From contig CAVUZA010000002.1 of the NCBI GenBank assembly GCA_963745915.1, positions 248,001-312,000 of the forward strand: a DNA stretch of 64,000 nt, given 5' to 3'. Positions within the stretch are counted from its first letter, which is position 1; each line of letters starts with the position of its first letter. Source of the DNA: VRUE01 sp963745915. Lineage in GTDB: Bacteria > Actinomycetota > Thermoleophilia > Solirubrobacterales > 70-9. Below are positions 1-6,758 of this stretch, piece after piece. Position numbers and translations under genes: made by a program. The notes under the pieces are model-generated. The model searched no databases, was not told where the DNA came from, and saw only the letters and a list, made by a program, of their open reading frames with translations.

Positions 1-1
1 G

Positions 2-973
2 ATCTCGGGCGTCGACATCGGCACGGTGCTGTTCGACCTCGAGCCCGTGCCCGAGCCGGCCGAGGTCGACGACGGCTGGGTCCCGGAGCGAGCCCCGACC
101 ACGGCGGAGCTGGTCGCGCGGGGAGCGGTCGACGCCGCCGTCGCGCCGGCCAAGCTGGTCGAGCGGACGGTCGAGGCGATGCGCCACCCGGAGACCGCCG
201 CGCGACGCCTCGGCGAGGCGGCGGAGGGCATCGGCGAGTTCATCGGGGCCCTCGCCGATCCCGCGCCCGACGTTCCCCTCAACCAGCCGATCGGGCCGCA
301 CCGGCGCTTTGCCTGGGCGAGCTCGGAGCTGGCCACCTTCAAGCGGATCAAGGACGCGCTCGGCGGCACCGTCAACGACGTCGTGCTCGCGGTCGTGACC
401 GGGGCGCTGCGCGAGTGGCTGCACGACCGCGGCGTGCGCACCGAGGGGCTCGAGCTGCGGGCGCTGGTGCCGGTCTCGATCAGGGCCGAGGACGAGCACG
501 GCAACCTCGGCAACCGGCTGACGGCGATGCGCGGGCCGCTGCCCGTCTACGTCGAGGACCCGGTGCGGCGGCTGCGCGTGGTCAGCGAGGAGATGGAGGG
601 GCTGAAGCGCTCCAAGCAGGCGCTCGGCGCGGAAGTGATCTCGCGCTTCAACGACTTCGCCCCGCCGACCCTGCTGGCACAGGCCTCGCGGATCAACTTC
701 TCGACCCGGCTCTTCAACCTGATCGTCACCAACGTGCCCGGGCCGCAGATCCCGCTCTACGTGCTCGGGCGGGAGCTCGAGCAGGTCTTCCCGGTCGCCT
801 TCCTGCCCCAGAACCACTCGATGGCGGTGGCGATCATGAGCTACAACGGCCACGTCGGCTTCGGCCTGCTCGCCGACTACGACTCGATGGAGGACGTCGA
901 GATGATCGCCACCGGCATCGGCGCCTCGCTGGCGGAGTTGGAGGAGGCGGCCTCGGCGACCGCGAACGCCTGA
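2..973 (+). CDS. WS/DGAT-family wax ester synthase / diacylglycerol acyltransferase, C-terminal part (5' end outside window)
   Basis: The reading frame is open to the left edge, so the start lies outside the window and 323 residues are visible. What remains is the C-terminal half (DUF1298 region) of the wax ester synthase/diacylglycerol acyltransferase family, with the typical NDVVLAVVTGALR helix, LVPVSIR strand, GNLGNRL turn and VTNVPGPQIPLY motif. The family joins acyl-CoA to long-chain alcohols or diacylglycerol to make storage lipids; the catalytic HHxxxDG motif belongs to the missing N-terminal half and cannot be checked. The stop is 2 bases before the ATG of the fxsA-like gene, so the two are probably co-transcribed. 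A GTG at position 26 exists but the conserved-looking frame extends upstream of it. Confidence 0.85.
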   Translation: MSGVDIGTVLFDLEPVPEPAEVDDGWVPERAPTTAELVARGAVDAAVAPAKLVERTVEAMRHPETAARRLGEAAEGIGEFIGALADPAPDVPLNQPIGPHRRFAWASSELATFKRIKDALGGTVNDVVLAVVTGALREWLHDRGVRTEGLELRALVPVSIRAEDEHGNLGNRLTAMRGPLPVYVEDPVRRLRVVSEEMEGLKRSKQALGAEVISRFNDFAPPTLLAQASRINFSTRLFNLIVTNVPGPQIPLYVLGRELEQVFPVAFLPQNHSMAVAIMSYNGHVGFGLLADYDSMEDVEMIATGIGASLAELEEAASATANA

Positions 974-975
974 CG

Positions 976-1446
976 ATGTTCCTCCTCATCGGCCTCTTCA
1001 TCGCCGTCCCGATCGCCGAGTTGTACGTGATCGTCAAGGTCGGCGGGCTGATCGGCGTGCTCCCGACCCTGGTGCTGCTGCTGGCGATGTCGCTGCTCGG
1101 CGCGACGCTGCTGCGCCACGAGGGCCGCGGCGCCTGGCGCCGCTTCAACCAGGCGATCGGCCAGCGCCGCTTCCCCGGCCGCGAGGTCGCCGACGGCCTG
1201 CTGATCACGATCGGCGGCGCCCTGCTGCTGACCCCGGGCTTCATCACCGACGCGGTCGGCCTGCTCCTCCTCCTGCCCCCCACCCGCGCCATCGCCCGCC
1301 GCCTGCTGCGCGGCTACGTCGGCCGCCGCTTCGTCGTGGTCGGAGCGCAGAGCATGGGCGACTTCGCCTCCCGCCCCTCGCGCCGCTCCTACGACTACGA
1401 GGGCAGCGCCGAGGAGGTCGACGAGGACGAGCGGCGGCTGCCGTAG
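976..1446 (+). CDS. fxsA: FxsA family membrane protein
   Basis: 156-residue inner-membrane protein. Residues 1-20 and about 25-45 form two hydrophobic segments, followed by a cytoplasmic-looking stretch with LLRHEGRGAWRRF and then GLLITIGGALLLTPGFITDAVG, the signature of the FxsA family (suppressor of F-exclusion of phage T7 in E. coli). The tail is acidic (EEVDEDERR). The cellular function of the family is poorly defined. The start is the ATG 2 bases after the acyltransferase stop; no other start gives a complete family-length protein. Confident as to family; the gene name reflects family membership only. Confidence 0.85.
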   Translation: MFLLIGLFIAVPIAELYVIVKVGGLIGVLPTLVLLLAMSLLGATLLRHEGRGAWRRFNQAIGQRRFPGREVADGLLITIGGALLLTPGFITDAVGLLLLLPPTRAIARRLLRGYVGRRFVVVGAQSMGDFASRPSRRSYDYEGSAEEVDEDERRLP

Positions 1447-1489
1447 CCGCGAATGCAGTGCCGGTCGACCCCCGCCCAGCACTCCTGAA

Positions 1490-1873
1490 TCAAGCGGCGA
1501 CAGGCGTCACGACGGCGGTACATTCCGGGCAACGCTTCGCCGCGCTTGGGATTGGCGTGAGGCATTCTGGGCAGTCACGCGTTCCCGATTCGCCGTCGTA
1601 CCTTCGATGGGCCTTCCACAGCGGAATGACGAGCAAGCAGACGATGCCGAAGGCAATGGCTGCGCTGATGACAAAGCCGTACGCGAAATCGGTGTTGTCA
1701 ATCCTGAAGCTGAGAAACGGGAATTCGGACTGCCCAAAGATCAGGAAGACGAGAGGCGTGATCAGATTTTCGACCGTGGCTCTCACCAGCTCGAAGGCGG
1801 CGAGCGCGAGCAACAGACCGACTGCGACGACGATCAGGTCGCTCCGCGCGAGGTCGTCAAGCTTGCGAAGCAT
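1490..1873 (-). CDS. mscL: MscL-type large-conductance mechanosensitive channel with C-terminal zinc ribbon
   Basis: 127 residues. The N-terminal 85 residues look like MscL: an amphipathic start, a first transmembrane helix (LIVVAVGLLLALAAFELVRA), the VENLITPLV segment, and a second helix (FAYGFVISAAIAFGIVCLLVIPLW). MscL forms a pentameric tension-gated pore that releases solutes on osmotic downshock. Instead of the usual C-terminal helical bundle the protein ends in a CPEC-x10-CPEC zinc ribbon at about residues 102-120. The gene is convergent with fxsA and single. It is somewhat AT-richer than its neighbours, as is the following accessory patch, which may mean it was acquired. Family call is good; the zinc-ribbon tail is unusual. 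Confidence 0.8.
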   Translation of the reverse strand: MLRKLDDLARSDLIVVAVGLLLALAAFELVRATVENLITPLVFLIFGQSEFPFLSFRIDNTDFAYGFVISAAIAFGIVCLLVIPLWKAHRRYDGESGTRDCPECLTPIPSAAKRCPECTAVVTPVAA

Positions 1874-1959
1874 CAGCAGTCCCCTACGGGTCTGTCCATG
1901 GGTTTAAACCTATAGGAGCCGATGGAGTCCGAGCGCTTCAATCTGGATTAGGCCTTGTC

Positions 1960-2205
1960 TCATTGATCAAGAACTTCACCGGAGGTGGCAAGCGGCAACT
2001 CGCGCTCGCGGACGGCCTCGGCTGCATAACGAATGGCCTCGCGAACATCCTCGGCCTGAAGGTCTGGGTGGGCGGCGATGATTTCCGACTCGCTCATTCC
2101 ATCGGCGATCAAGCCGACCACGGTAGCCACCGGGATTCGGAGACCACGAATGCAGGGAACCCCACCCATCTGATCCGGGCGAGCCGTGATCCGCGTGAAG
2201 ATCAT
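1960..2205 (-). CDS. DUF433 domain antitoxin-like protein (orphan)
   Basis: 81 residues matching the DUF433 family (VapB45-like), seen in RITARPDQMGGVPCIRGLRIPVATVVGLIADGMS and the helical DLQAEDVREAIRYAAEAV segment. DUF433 proteins are winged-helix-like antitoxins normally followed by a DUF5615 PIN-domain RNase. Here an ATG overlaps the stop (ATGA at 1960-1963), exactly where a toxin should start, but that frame closes after 17 codons and does not resemble a PIN domain. The toxin therefore seems lost. A TATAGG box lies just upstream on the minus strand. Function as antitoxin is inferred from the family. Confidence 0.75.
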   Translation of the reverse strand: MIFTRITARPDQMGGVPCIRGLRIPVATVVGLIADGMSESEIIAAHPDLQAEDVREAIRYAAEAVRERELPLATSGEVLDQ

Positions 2206-2275
2206 CGACCCAACCTATACGCGGTCCGGTCCACGCCCATCGGAGCGGCGCCGTAACTCAAAGACCGCGCGTCGT

Positions 2276-2289
2276 TGGTTCAAATCCGT
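2276..2289. repeat. Left copy of TGGTTCAAAT(A)CCGT flanking repeat
   Basis: TGGTTCAAATCCGT. A near-identical copy with one extra A lies at 3090-3104, so the two bracket the MNT/HEPN pair. The motif resembles the T-loop of a tRNA (GGTTCAAATCC), and the following bases look superficially like an acceptor end, but no matching 5' acceptor strand is present. Confidence 0.4.
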
Positions 2290-2338
2290 GCCCCTCCACC
2301 GGCCGACGCCGTCGCAAGAGGAGGCTACGATCTTGACG

Positions 2339-2659
2339 ATGGCAATGTCTTCCGAGAATCTGATCACGGAGGCGGGTCGCCGCCTCGCCGGAGCGGCGCC
2401 CGACGCTCGCGTGATCCTGTTCGGCTCTCATGCTCGGGGCGACGCGGGCCCCGACAGCGATCTCGATTTGCTCGTAATCGAGCCCGAGCTCGAGAACCGC
2501 CGCGCCGAGTTTGTTCGCCTTCGGAAACAGCTTCGCGGGCTCGGGGTGGCCGTCGACCTCGTTTTGGTGAGCGATCAGCACGTTGAAGAATGGGGCCACT
2601 TCGAGGGCACGATGCTGAACGATGCGCTGACCGAGGGGCGAGTGCTTGCCAAAGCGTGA
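2339..2659 (+). CDS. MNT-type minimal nucleotidyltransferase (antitoxin of an MNT/HEPN pair)
   Basis: 106 residues. The nucleotidyltransferase core GSHARGDAGPDSDLDLLV (about residues 30-47) has the GSxxRG and SDxDL motifs that hold the nucleotide and the two metal-binding aspartates; a third acidic position is in VAVDLVLV near residue 80. In MNT/HEPN toxin-antitoxin modules the MNT protein neutralises the HEPN RNase, in some systems by adding AMP residues to it. It overlaps the HEPN gene by 14 bases. An AAGAGGAGG ribosome site lies at 2315-2323. ATG 2339 is chosen; TTG 2333 is in frame with better spacing and would add two residues. Confidence 0.85.
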   Translation: MAMSSENLITEAGRRLAGAAPDARVILFGSHARGDAGPDSDLDLLVIEPELENRRAEFVRLRKQLRGLGVAVDLVLVSDQHVEEWGHFEGTMLNDALTEGRVLAKA

Positions 2660-3050
2660 GCCGGCCGAGCTTGCCGCCCGCCTCGCACGCAAGGCGGACG
2701 CTGATGCGACTGCCGCGCGCAAGTTCGCCGCTGACCCTGAGATAGCCGACGACATCATCGGCTTCCACGCGCAGCAAGCGGTCGAGAAGTGGCTGAAGGC
2801 GGTGATGGCCGTGCGAGGGATGCGCCAGACGCGAATCCACGACCTTGATCGCTTGGCCGAATCACTGGAGAAAGGTGGCGTTGAGTTGCCCCTGCCGCGC
2901 AATCGCCTCGATGAGCTGACGGTCTTCGCCGTCCCTCTCCGCTACGAGGATCTCCTCGATGCTGAGCCGCTTGACCGCGATGCGATCGTGGCACTGGTGA
3001 ATGAGGTTGGTGCGTGGGCAACGGGAAAGCTTGCCCCGCCGGAAGGTTAG
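2646..3050 (+). CDS. HEPN domain protein (toxin partner of the MNT protein)
   Basis: 134 residues of mainly helical HEPN fold (PF05168 type): an N-terminal helix rich in Ala/Arg, the family signature FHAQQAVEKWLKAVMA at about residues 41-56, and the RIHDLDRLAESL segment. HEPN proteins are RNases or nucleic-acid binders; this class lacks a clear DUF86-style RX4HXY motif, so catalytic competence is uncertain. It overlaps the MNT gene by 14 bases (translational coupling), the normal arrangement for a toxin-antitoxin or phage-defence pair. Base composition is less GC-extreme than flanking housekeeping genes, in line with transfer. Confidence 0.85.
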   Translation: MPKREPAELAARLARKADADATAARKFAADPEIADDIIGFHAQQAVEKWLKAVMAVRGMRQTRIHDLDRLAESLEKGGVELPLPRNRLDELTVFAVPLRYEDLLDAEPLDRDAIVALVNEVGAWATGKLAPPEG

Positions 3051-3089
3051 CTTCGCTCCTGCAAGTTGTGGATTTGTCCTACGAAACCG

Positions 3090-3104
3090 TGGTTCAAATA
3101 CCGT
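3090..3104. repeat. Right copy of TGGTTCAAAT(A)CCGT flanking repeat
   Basis: TGGTTCAAATACCGT, one base longer than the copy at 2276-2289. It lies 40 bases after the HEPN stop and just before the ORF6N remnant. Together the two could be the ends of a small inserted block, or chance. Confidence 0.35.
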
Positions 3105-3121
3105 CCGGTCAAGCCCATTGG

Positions 3122-3244
3122 CAGTTTCAGCTGGACGAGGACGAGGCAACGACTTTGAGGTCGCAGATTGCGACCTCAAAGGCCGGCCGAGGTGGGCGTC
3201 GCTACGCCTCCCACGCCTTCACCGAGCAAGGGATGGCCTGCTTT
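3122..3244 (+). pseudogene. Fragment of an ORF6N-domain (phage-type) protein
   Basis: About 41 codons read QFQLDEDEATTLRSQIATS, then a short spacer, then GGRRYASHAFTEQGMA. This matches the middle of ORF6N domains (the FxLTxEExxxLRSQxATS and GGRRYxPYAFTEQGVAM motifs), which are found in phage and plasmid antirepressor-like proteins. No N-terminal part or usable start is present, and the frame runs out of similarity after MACF, so this is a remnant. It follows the MNT/HEPN pair and supports a mobile origin of the 1.9-3.25 kb patch. Confidence 0.65.
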
Positions 3245-3272
3245 CGGACAACAGCCCTGTTAGGAACTACAC

Positions 3273-3590
3273 CTAGAAGCCGAGTGCGAACTTGGCGTCC
3301 TCGGTCATCATCTCGGGGCTCCAGGCGGGGTCGAAGACCATCTTGGGGTGGACGGCGGAGACGCCGGGGAGGTCGCCGACGAACTCCTTCATCTGCTCGG
3401 AGACCTGGGGGCCGATCGGGCAGGCGGGGGTGGTGAGGGTGAAGGTGACGAAGACTTCCTCGCCCTCGATGTCGACGTCGTAGACGAGGCCGAGGGAGAC
3501 GAAGTCGAGGCCCAGCTCGGGGTCGATGACCTCCTCCAGGGCCTCCAGCACGTCGTCTTCGGTCAGCGTCGCTGTCTCGTTCTCTGCCAT
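3273..3590 (-). CDS. MIP18/SufT-type DUF59 metal-sulfur cluster assembly protein
   Basis: 105 residues with the DUF59 pattern: EEVIDPELGLDFVSLGLVYDV near the N terminus, VTFTLTTPACPIGPQVSEQM with the conserved Cys, and the VHPKMVFDPAWSPEMMTEDAKFALGF ending. Members (SufT, PaaD, MIP18) help in iron-sulfur cluster assembly or delivery. The frame extends upstream to 3701, but that extension runs into IS sequence and a palindrome, so ATG 3590 (MAENETATL) is chosen. The ISL3 element lies 60 bases upstream of the start and separates it from the divergent gene at 5096, so the native promoter may have been disturbed. Confidence 0.85.
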   Translation of the reverse strand: MAENETATLTEDDVLEALEEVIDPELGLDFVSLGLVYDVDIEGEEVFVTFTLTTPACPIGPQVSEQMKEFVGDLPGVSAVHPKMVFDPAWSPEMMTEDAKFALGF

Positions 3591-3650
3591 CGGGCCATGG
3601 TAGCGACGGGCGGGGGCGGGGACGTGCCGTCCCGTGGGGGGCCGAAATGA

Positions 3651-5035
3651 GGCTCTATTGACGTTTCCGTGGGTCGCGTAGGCCGCTGAGAAGAGGCGCA
3701 CGCCGCTCCGCGCCTAGGTTTCCGGCTTGTTCGAAGAGTCGGAGACGGAAGGAGCGGCAACGACGTGCGCGAGAAAAGGGTATGGGCCCGCCTGCTCGGT
3801 TTGGAGCGGGCGGTAGTCGAGGGCGTGGAGATCGATGACAAGGGGCAGGTGGTGGTGGCGGTCAGGCCGCACCGTCGAGAGCGCTGCCGCTGCGGTGTCT
3901 GCGGGCGCCGCGCCCCCGGTTTCGACCTCGGCGAGGGGCGACGTCGCTGGCGGGCACTGGACCTGGGCACGACGATCGCCCACCTGGAAGCCGACGCGCC
4001 CAGGGTCAACTGCTCCGAGCACGGCGTCGTCGTCTGCGCGATGCCCTGGGCGCGCCACGACTCCCGCTTCACGCTCGCCTTCGAACAGCAGGTCGCCTGG
4101 CTGGCGGTGAACACCTCGGGCAGCGCCGTGGCGGAGTTGATGCGGACCAGCTGGCGCAGCGTCGGGGCGATCTGCGAGCGGGTGGCGGCAGAGGCGGGGC
4201 GCGAGGCCGACCTGCTCGCCGGCCTGCGAAGGATCGGCATCGACGAGATCTCCCACCGCAAGGGCCAGCGCTACCTGACAGTCGTCGTCGACCACGACAC
4301 CGGGCGGCTCATCTGGGCGGCGCCGGGACGAGACAAGGCGACCGTCGAGGCCTTCTTCGACGCGCTGGGCGAGAAGCGCGCCAGACGCCTGGCGCTCGTC
4401 TCCTGCGACATGGCGGGCTGGATCGAGGCGGTGCTGGCCAGGCGCTGCCCCAAGGCAAGGCGCTGCGTCGATCCCTTCCACGTCATCGCCCTCGCCACCG
4501 AGGCCCTCGACGAGGTTCGCCGCGAGGTCTGGAACGAGGCCCGCCGCCAGGGACAGGCCGATGCCGCCCGCGAGCTGAAGGGCGCTCGCTTTTGCCTGTG
4601 GAAGAACCCCGAGAACCTGACCGAGCACCAGCAATCCAAGCTCGCCGACATCGAGCAGCTCAACCGGCCGCTTTACCGCGCCTACTTGCTAAAGGAGCAG
4701 CTGCGCCAGATCTACCGGCTGGGGCCCAAGGCGGCCGTCCGACTTCTCGACGAGTGGCTGGCCTGGGCGCGGCGCTGTCGCCTGCGGCCCTTCGTCAAGC
4801 TCGCCCGCACGATCACCCAGCAGCGGGAGGGGATCGTCGCTGCGATCCGCCACGGCCTCTCCAACGCCCGGGTGGAGGCGATCAACACCCAGATCCGGCT
4901 GATCGCAAGGCGTGCCTTCGGCTTTCACTCACCCGAGGCGTTGATCTCCCTGGCGATGCTGAAGCTCGGCGGGTTGTGTCCGCCCCTGCCCGCCAGAGTC
5001 ACGATCACGTGACCCACGGAAACGTCAGGAGAGCC
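3651..5035 (+). mobile_element. ISL3-family insertion sequence with 8-bp target duplication
   Basis: 1385 bp. Terminal inverted repeats of 29 bp (3651-3679 and 5007-5035), beginning GGCTCT and containing TGACGTTTCCGTGGGTC, match at 26 positions. Immediately outside them is a perfect 8-bp direct repeat CGAAATGA (3643-3650 and 5036-5043), the duplication length typical of ISL3. The single internal gene is an intact ISL3 transposase. The right repeat overlaps the last bases of the transposase gene. Insertion is in the loop of palindrome G1. Intact ends, gene and duplication indicate a recent, possibly active copy. Confidence 0.95.
3765..5012 (+). CDS. ISL3 family transposase
   Basis: 415 residues. 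An N-terminal zinc-finger region (RCRCGVCGRR, later VNCSEHG) is followed by a helix-turn-helix-like stretch, then the DDE domain: GIDEISHRKGQRYLT (first Asp), VSCDMAGW and DPFHV (second Asp region), and NARVEAINTQIRLIARRAFGF (Glu). These are standard ISL3 motifs. Length agrees with the family. The start is GTG 3765, with GGAAGGAG about 12 bases upstream. The transposase cuts and pastes the surrounding element. Confidence 0.93.
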   Translation: MREKRVWARLLGLERAVVEGVEIDDKGQVVVAVRPHRRERCRCGVCGRRAPGFDLGEGRRRWRALDLGTTIAHLEADAPRVNCSEHGVVVCAMPWARHDSRFTLAFEQQVAWLAVNTSGSAVAELMRTSWRSVGAICERVAAEAGREADLLAGLRRIGIDEISHRKGQRYLTVVVDHDTGRLIWAAPGRDKATVEAFFDALGEKRARRLALVSCDMAGWIEAVLARRCPKARRCVDPFHVIALATEALDEVRREVWNEARRQGQADAARELKGARFCLWKNPENLTEHQQSKLADIEQLNRPLYRAYLLKEQLRQIYRLGPKAAVRLLDEWLAWARRCRLRPFVKLARTITQQREGIVAAIRHGLSNARVEAINTQIRLIARRAFGFHSPEALISLAMLKLGGLCPPLPARVTIT

Positions 5036-5095
5036 CGAAATGACCTCTCAGGGACGGCACGTCTGGGAGGGGGCTCGGCTAGGCTCGGGCGCGCG

Positions 5096-5488
5096 ATGAG
5101 TGAGACGGGACAGATCGCGCGGCGGTCGATCGGGGTCGTCTTCGCCGACGGCGGGCTGCTGGCGCTGAGCGCCGCGCGGCCGGCCGGCTCCGGCGGGCAC
5201 GGCGAGGAGCGGGTCGCGACCGTGCTCTGCGGCCCCGACGGCGCCCCGGTCGAGGTCTCCGAGACGCTGCTCTCGACCGAGTACGGCCCCGACGGCGTGC
5301 AGCGGCGGGCGACGCTCGAGCTCTGGCTCGACGGCGACGAGGGCCAGCCGCTGCGCGGGGCGGGGACGGCGATCAGCTCCACCCGGGTCGAGCACGACGG
5401 CCTGCACGGCCGGATCGCCTTCTTCCGCTGGGCGCTGGAGGGTCGCGAGGGTCTCGGCCACTACGAGGTCGTCTACGCCGATGGCTGA
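5096..5488 (+). CDS. Conserved-looking hypothetical protein, coupled to a HAD gene
   Basis: 130 residues with no family I recognise. The sequence looks like a small beta-rich domain: repeated short strands (IGVVFADGG, ATVLCGPDG, RATLELWLDG, GRIAFFRWAL, GHYEVVYADG) separated by charged turns; no signal peptide or membrane segment. The stop overlaps the start of the HAD hydrolase gene by 8 bases, so the two are translationally coupled and may act together. The chosen ATG at 5096 is the first in frame downstream of the IS and of palindrome G1. Confidence 0.65.
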   Translation: MSETGQIARRSIGVVFADGGLLALSAARPAGSGGHGEERVATVLCGPDGAPVEVSETLLSTEYGPDGVQRRATLELWLDGDEGQPLRGAGTAISSTRVEHDGLHGRIAFFRWALEGREGLGHYEVVYADG

Positions 5489-6113
5489 GATCAAGGCGGT
5501 CGTAAGCGACTTCGGCGGCGTGCTGACCACGCCGCTGATCCAGTCGTTCATGGCCTTCCAGGACCAGACCGGGATCGGCACCGAGACCCTGGGCAAGGCG
5601 ATGCAGGCGGCCGCCGAGGCCAACGGCGAGCACCCGCTGTTCGAGATGGAGCGCGGCGAGATCACCGAGGCGGCCTTCCTCGAGCTGCTCACCGACCAGC
5701 TCGAGCCGCTGCTCGGCCACCGGCCCGAGATGCACCGCTTCAAAGAGATCTACTTCGAGGCGCTGGAGCCCAACCCGCCGATGATCGAGCTGATGGCCGA
5801 GCTGCGCGACGCGGGCTTCCAGATGGCGATGCTGACCAACAACGTGCGCGAGTGGGAGCCGCTCTGGCGCTCGATGCTGCCGGTCGACGAGATCTTCGAG
5901 ACCGTGGTCGACTCCGGCTTCGTCGGCTGCCGCAAGCCCGAATCGAAGATCTACCGCCTCACCCTCGAGCGGATCGGCCGCGAGGCGGCGGAATGCCTCT
6001 TCGTCGACGACGTCCTGGTCAACGTCGAAGGCGCCCGCAAGGCGGGGCTGCAGGCGGTCCACTTCCAGGACAACGAGCAGGCGATCCCGGAGATCCGCGC
6101 CGCGCTCTCCTAG
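5481..6113 (+). CDS. HAD-superfamily hydrolase (HAD-IA type)
   Basis: 210 residues. Motif I is SDFGGVLTTP (residues 9-18), motif II MLTNNVREW (about 116), motif III GCRKPESKIYRLTLERIG (about 151) with the conserved Lys, and motif IV LFVDDVLVNVEGARKAG (about 175). Motif I has DFG rather than DxD, as in several epoxide-hydrolase-N-like and dehalogenase-like HAD-IA members, so a classical phosphatase activity cannot be assumed. Soluble, single domain with the usual helical cap between motifs I and II. It overlaps the preceding gene and is followed by a hairpin terminator. Confidence 0.85.
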   Translation: MAEIKAVVSDFGGVLTTPLIQSFMAFQDQTGIGTETLGKAMQAAAEANGEHPLFEMERGEITEAAFLELLTDQLEPLLGHRPEMHRFKEIYFEALEPNPPMIELMAELRDAGFQMAMLTNNVREWEPLWRSMLPVDEIFETVVDSGFVGCRKPESKIYRLTLERIGREAAECLFVDDVLVNVEGARKAGLQAVHFQDNEQAIPEIRAALS

Positions 6114-6125
6114 CTCGGTGAAGGG

Positions 6126-6148
6126 TTGTGCGCGCCATACGCGCACAA
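6126..6148. terminator. Hairpin between convergent genes
   Basis: TTGTGCGCG and CGCGCACAA form a perfect 9-bp stem around a CCATA loop. It starts 12 bases after the HAD stop and faces the convergent gene ending at 6195, so it may serve both strands. No long U tract follows. Confidence 0.6.
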
Positions 6149-6194
6149 TCGCTCATCGAGGCGGCAGCTGGGCCGGGAGCGCCGCGGGGGGTCG

Positions 6195-6650
6195 TCAGTT
6201 GTCGGAGCCGGCGCGGTCCCAGACGTAGAGCTCAACCGCCTCGAGGGCGAGCTCCATCTGGCGCGGGGGCGAGAGCAGGCCAAGGACCAGCTCGAGTGCG
6301 TCGTCCTCGGTGACGCCGGCGTCGACCGCCTCCTCGCCGCGGAAGCCGGCGGCCAGCTTCATCGCCTCGCGGCGGTTCTCGCCGAGCGAGCCGAAGGCGC
6401 CCATCAGGAAGTCGCGGTTGGGGACCGGCTGGCCGACCTCGAGCGAGCCGTGCCAGGCGGCGAGCATCGAGAGGTCGTGCTCGTCGAGCTCGGCCAGCGC
6501 CTTGGCGTAGTGGGACTCGAGTTCCTCGTCGGGGATCTCGTCGACCCAGGCGCGGACCGCCTCGCCGAGCAGCTGGCGCCGGGCCTCGCGGCCGACGGAG
6601 TCGGCGATGGCGCGGACCGCGTCGGCCGGATCTACGAAGCAGAGTGCCAT
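6195..6650 (-). CDS. Hypothetical helical protein
   Basis: 151 residues, predicted almost wholly alpha-helical and acidic, without membrane segments or recognisable motifs. Runs such as ADSVGREARRQLLGEAVRAW and LFGLL-like hydrophobic heptads suggest a compact helical bundle. I chose ATG 6650 because the upstream extension to 6716 overlaps the promoter region of the divergent helicase-nuclease operon. It is convergent with the HAD gene and divergent from addB. Function unknown. Confidence 0.6.
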   Translation of the reverse strand: MALCFVDPADAVRAIADSVGREARRQLLGEAVRAWVDEIPDEELESHYAKALAELDEHDLSMLAAWHGSLEVGQPVPNRDFLMGAFGSLGENRREAMKLAAGFRGEEAVDAGVTEDDALELVLGLLSPPRQMELALEAVELYVWDRAGSDN

Positions 6651-6758
6651 CGGGGAGGAATGTAGACGGGGCGCAAGACGGCAAAGCGACGGTAGAAATG
6701 CCGCCGTTTGCGGCAATCCGGGGCGCCGCGCGCGTACCTATGCTGGGCCGCTCCCCCG

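Larger units (their letters stand above)
3621..5063. repeat. Palindromic element G1, split by an ISL3 insertion
   Basis: GACGTGCCGTCCC (3621-3633) pairs with GGGACGGCACGTC (5051-5063). Removing the IS and one copy of its target duplication leaves a 13-bp stem with a 24-nt loop. The same stem, same loop length and a related loop (reversed, sharing CGAA(G)ATGACCTC) recur at 34252-34301 (G2). The element lies between divergent genes. Confidence 0.85.

Noticed and set aside
2225..2300. Possible tRNA gene ending in GGTTCAAATCC...CCTCCACC
   Set aside because: No matching 5' acceptor strand or D arm is present and the T stem does not pair. Kept only as a repeat with T-loop resemblance.
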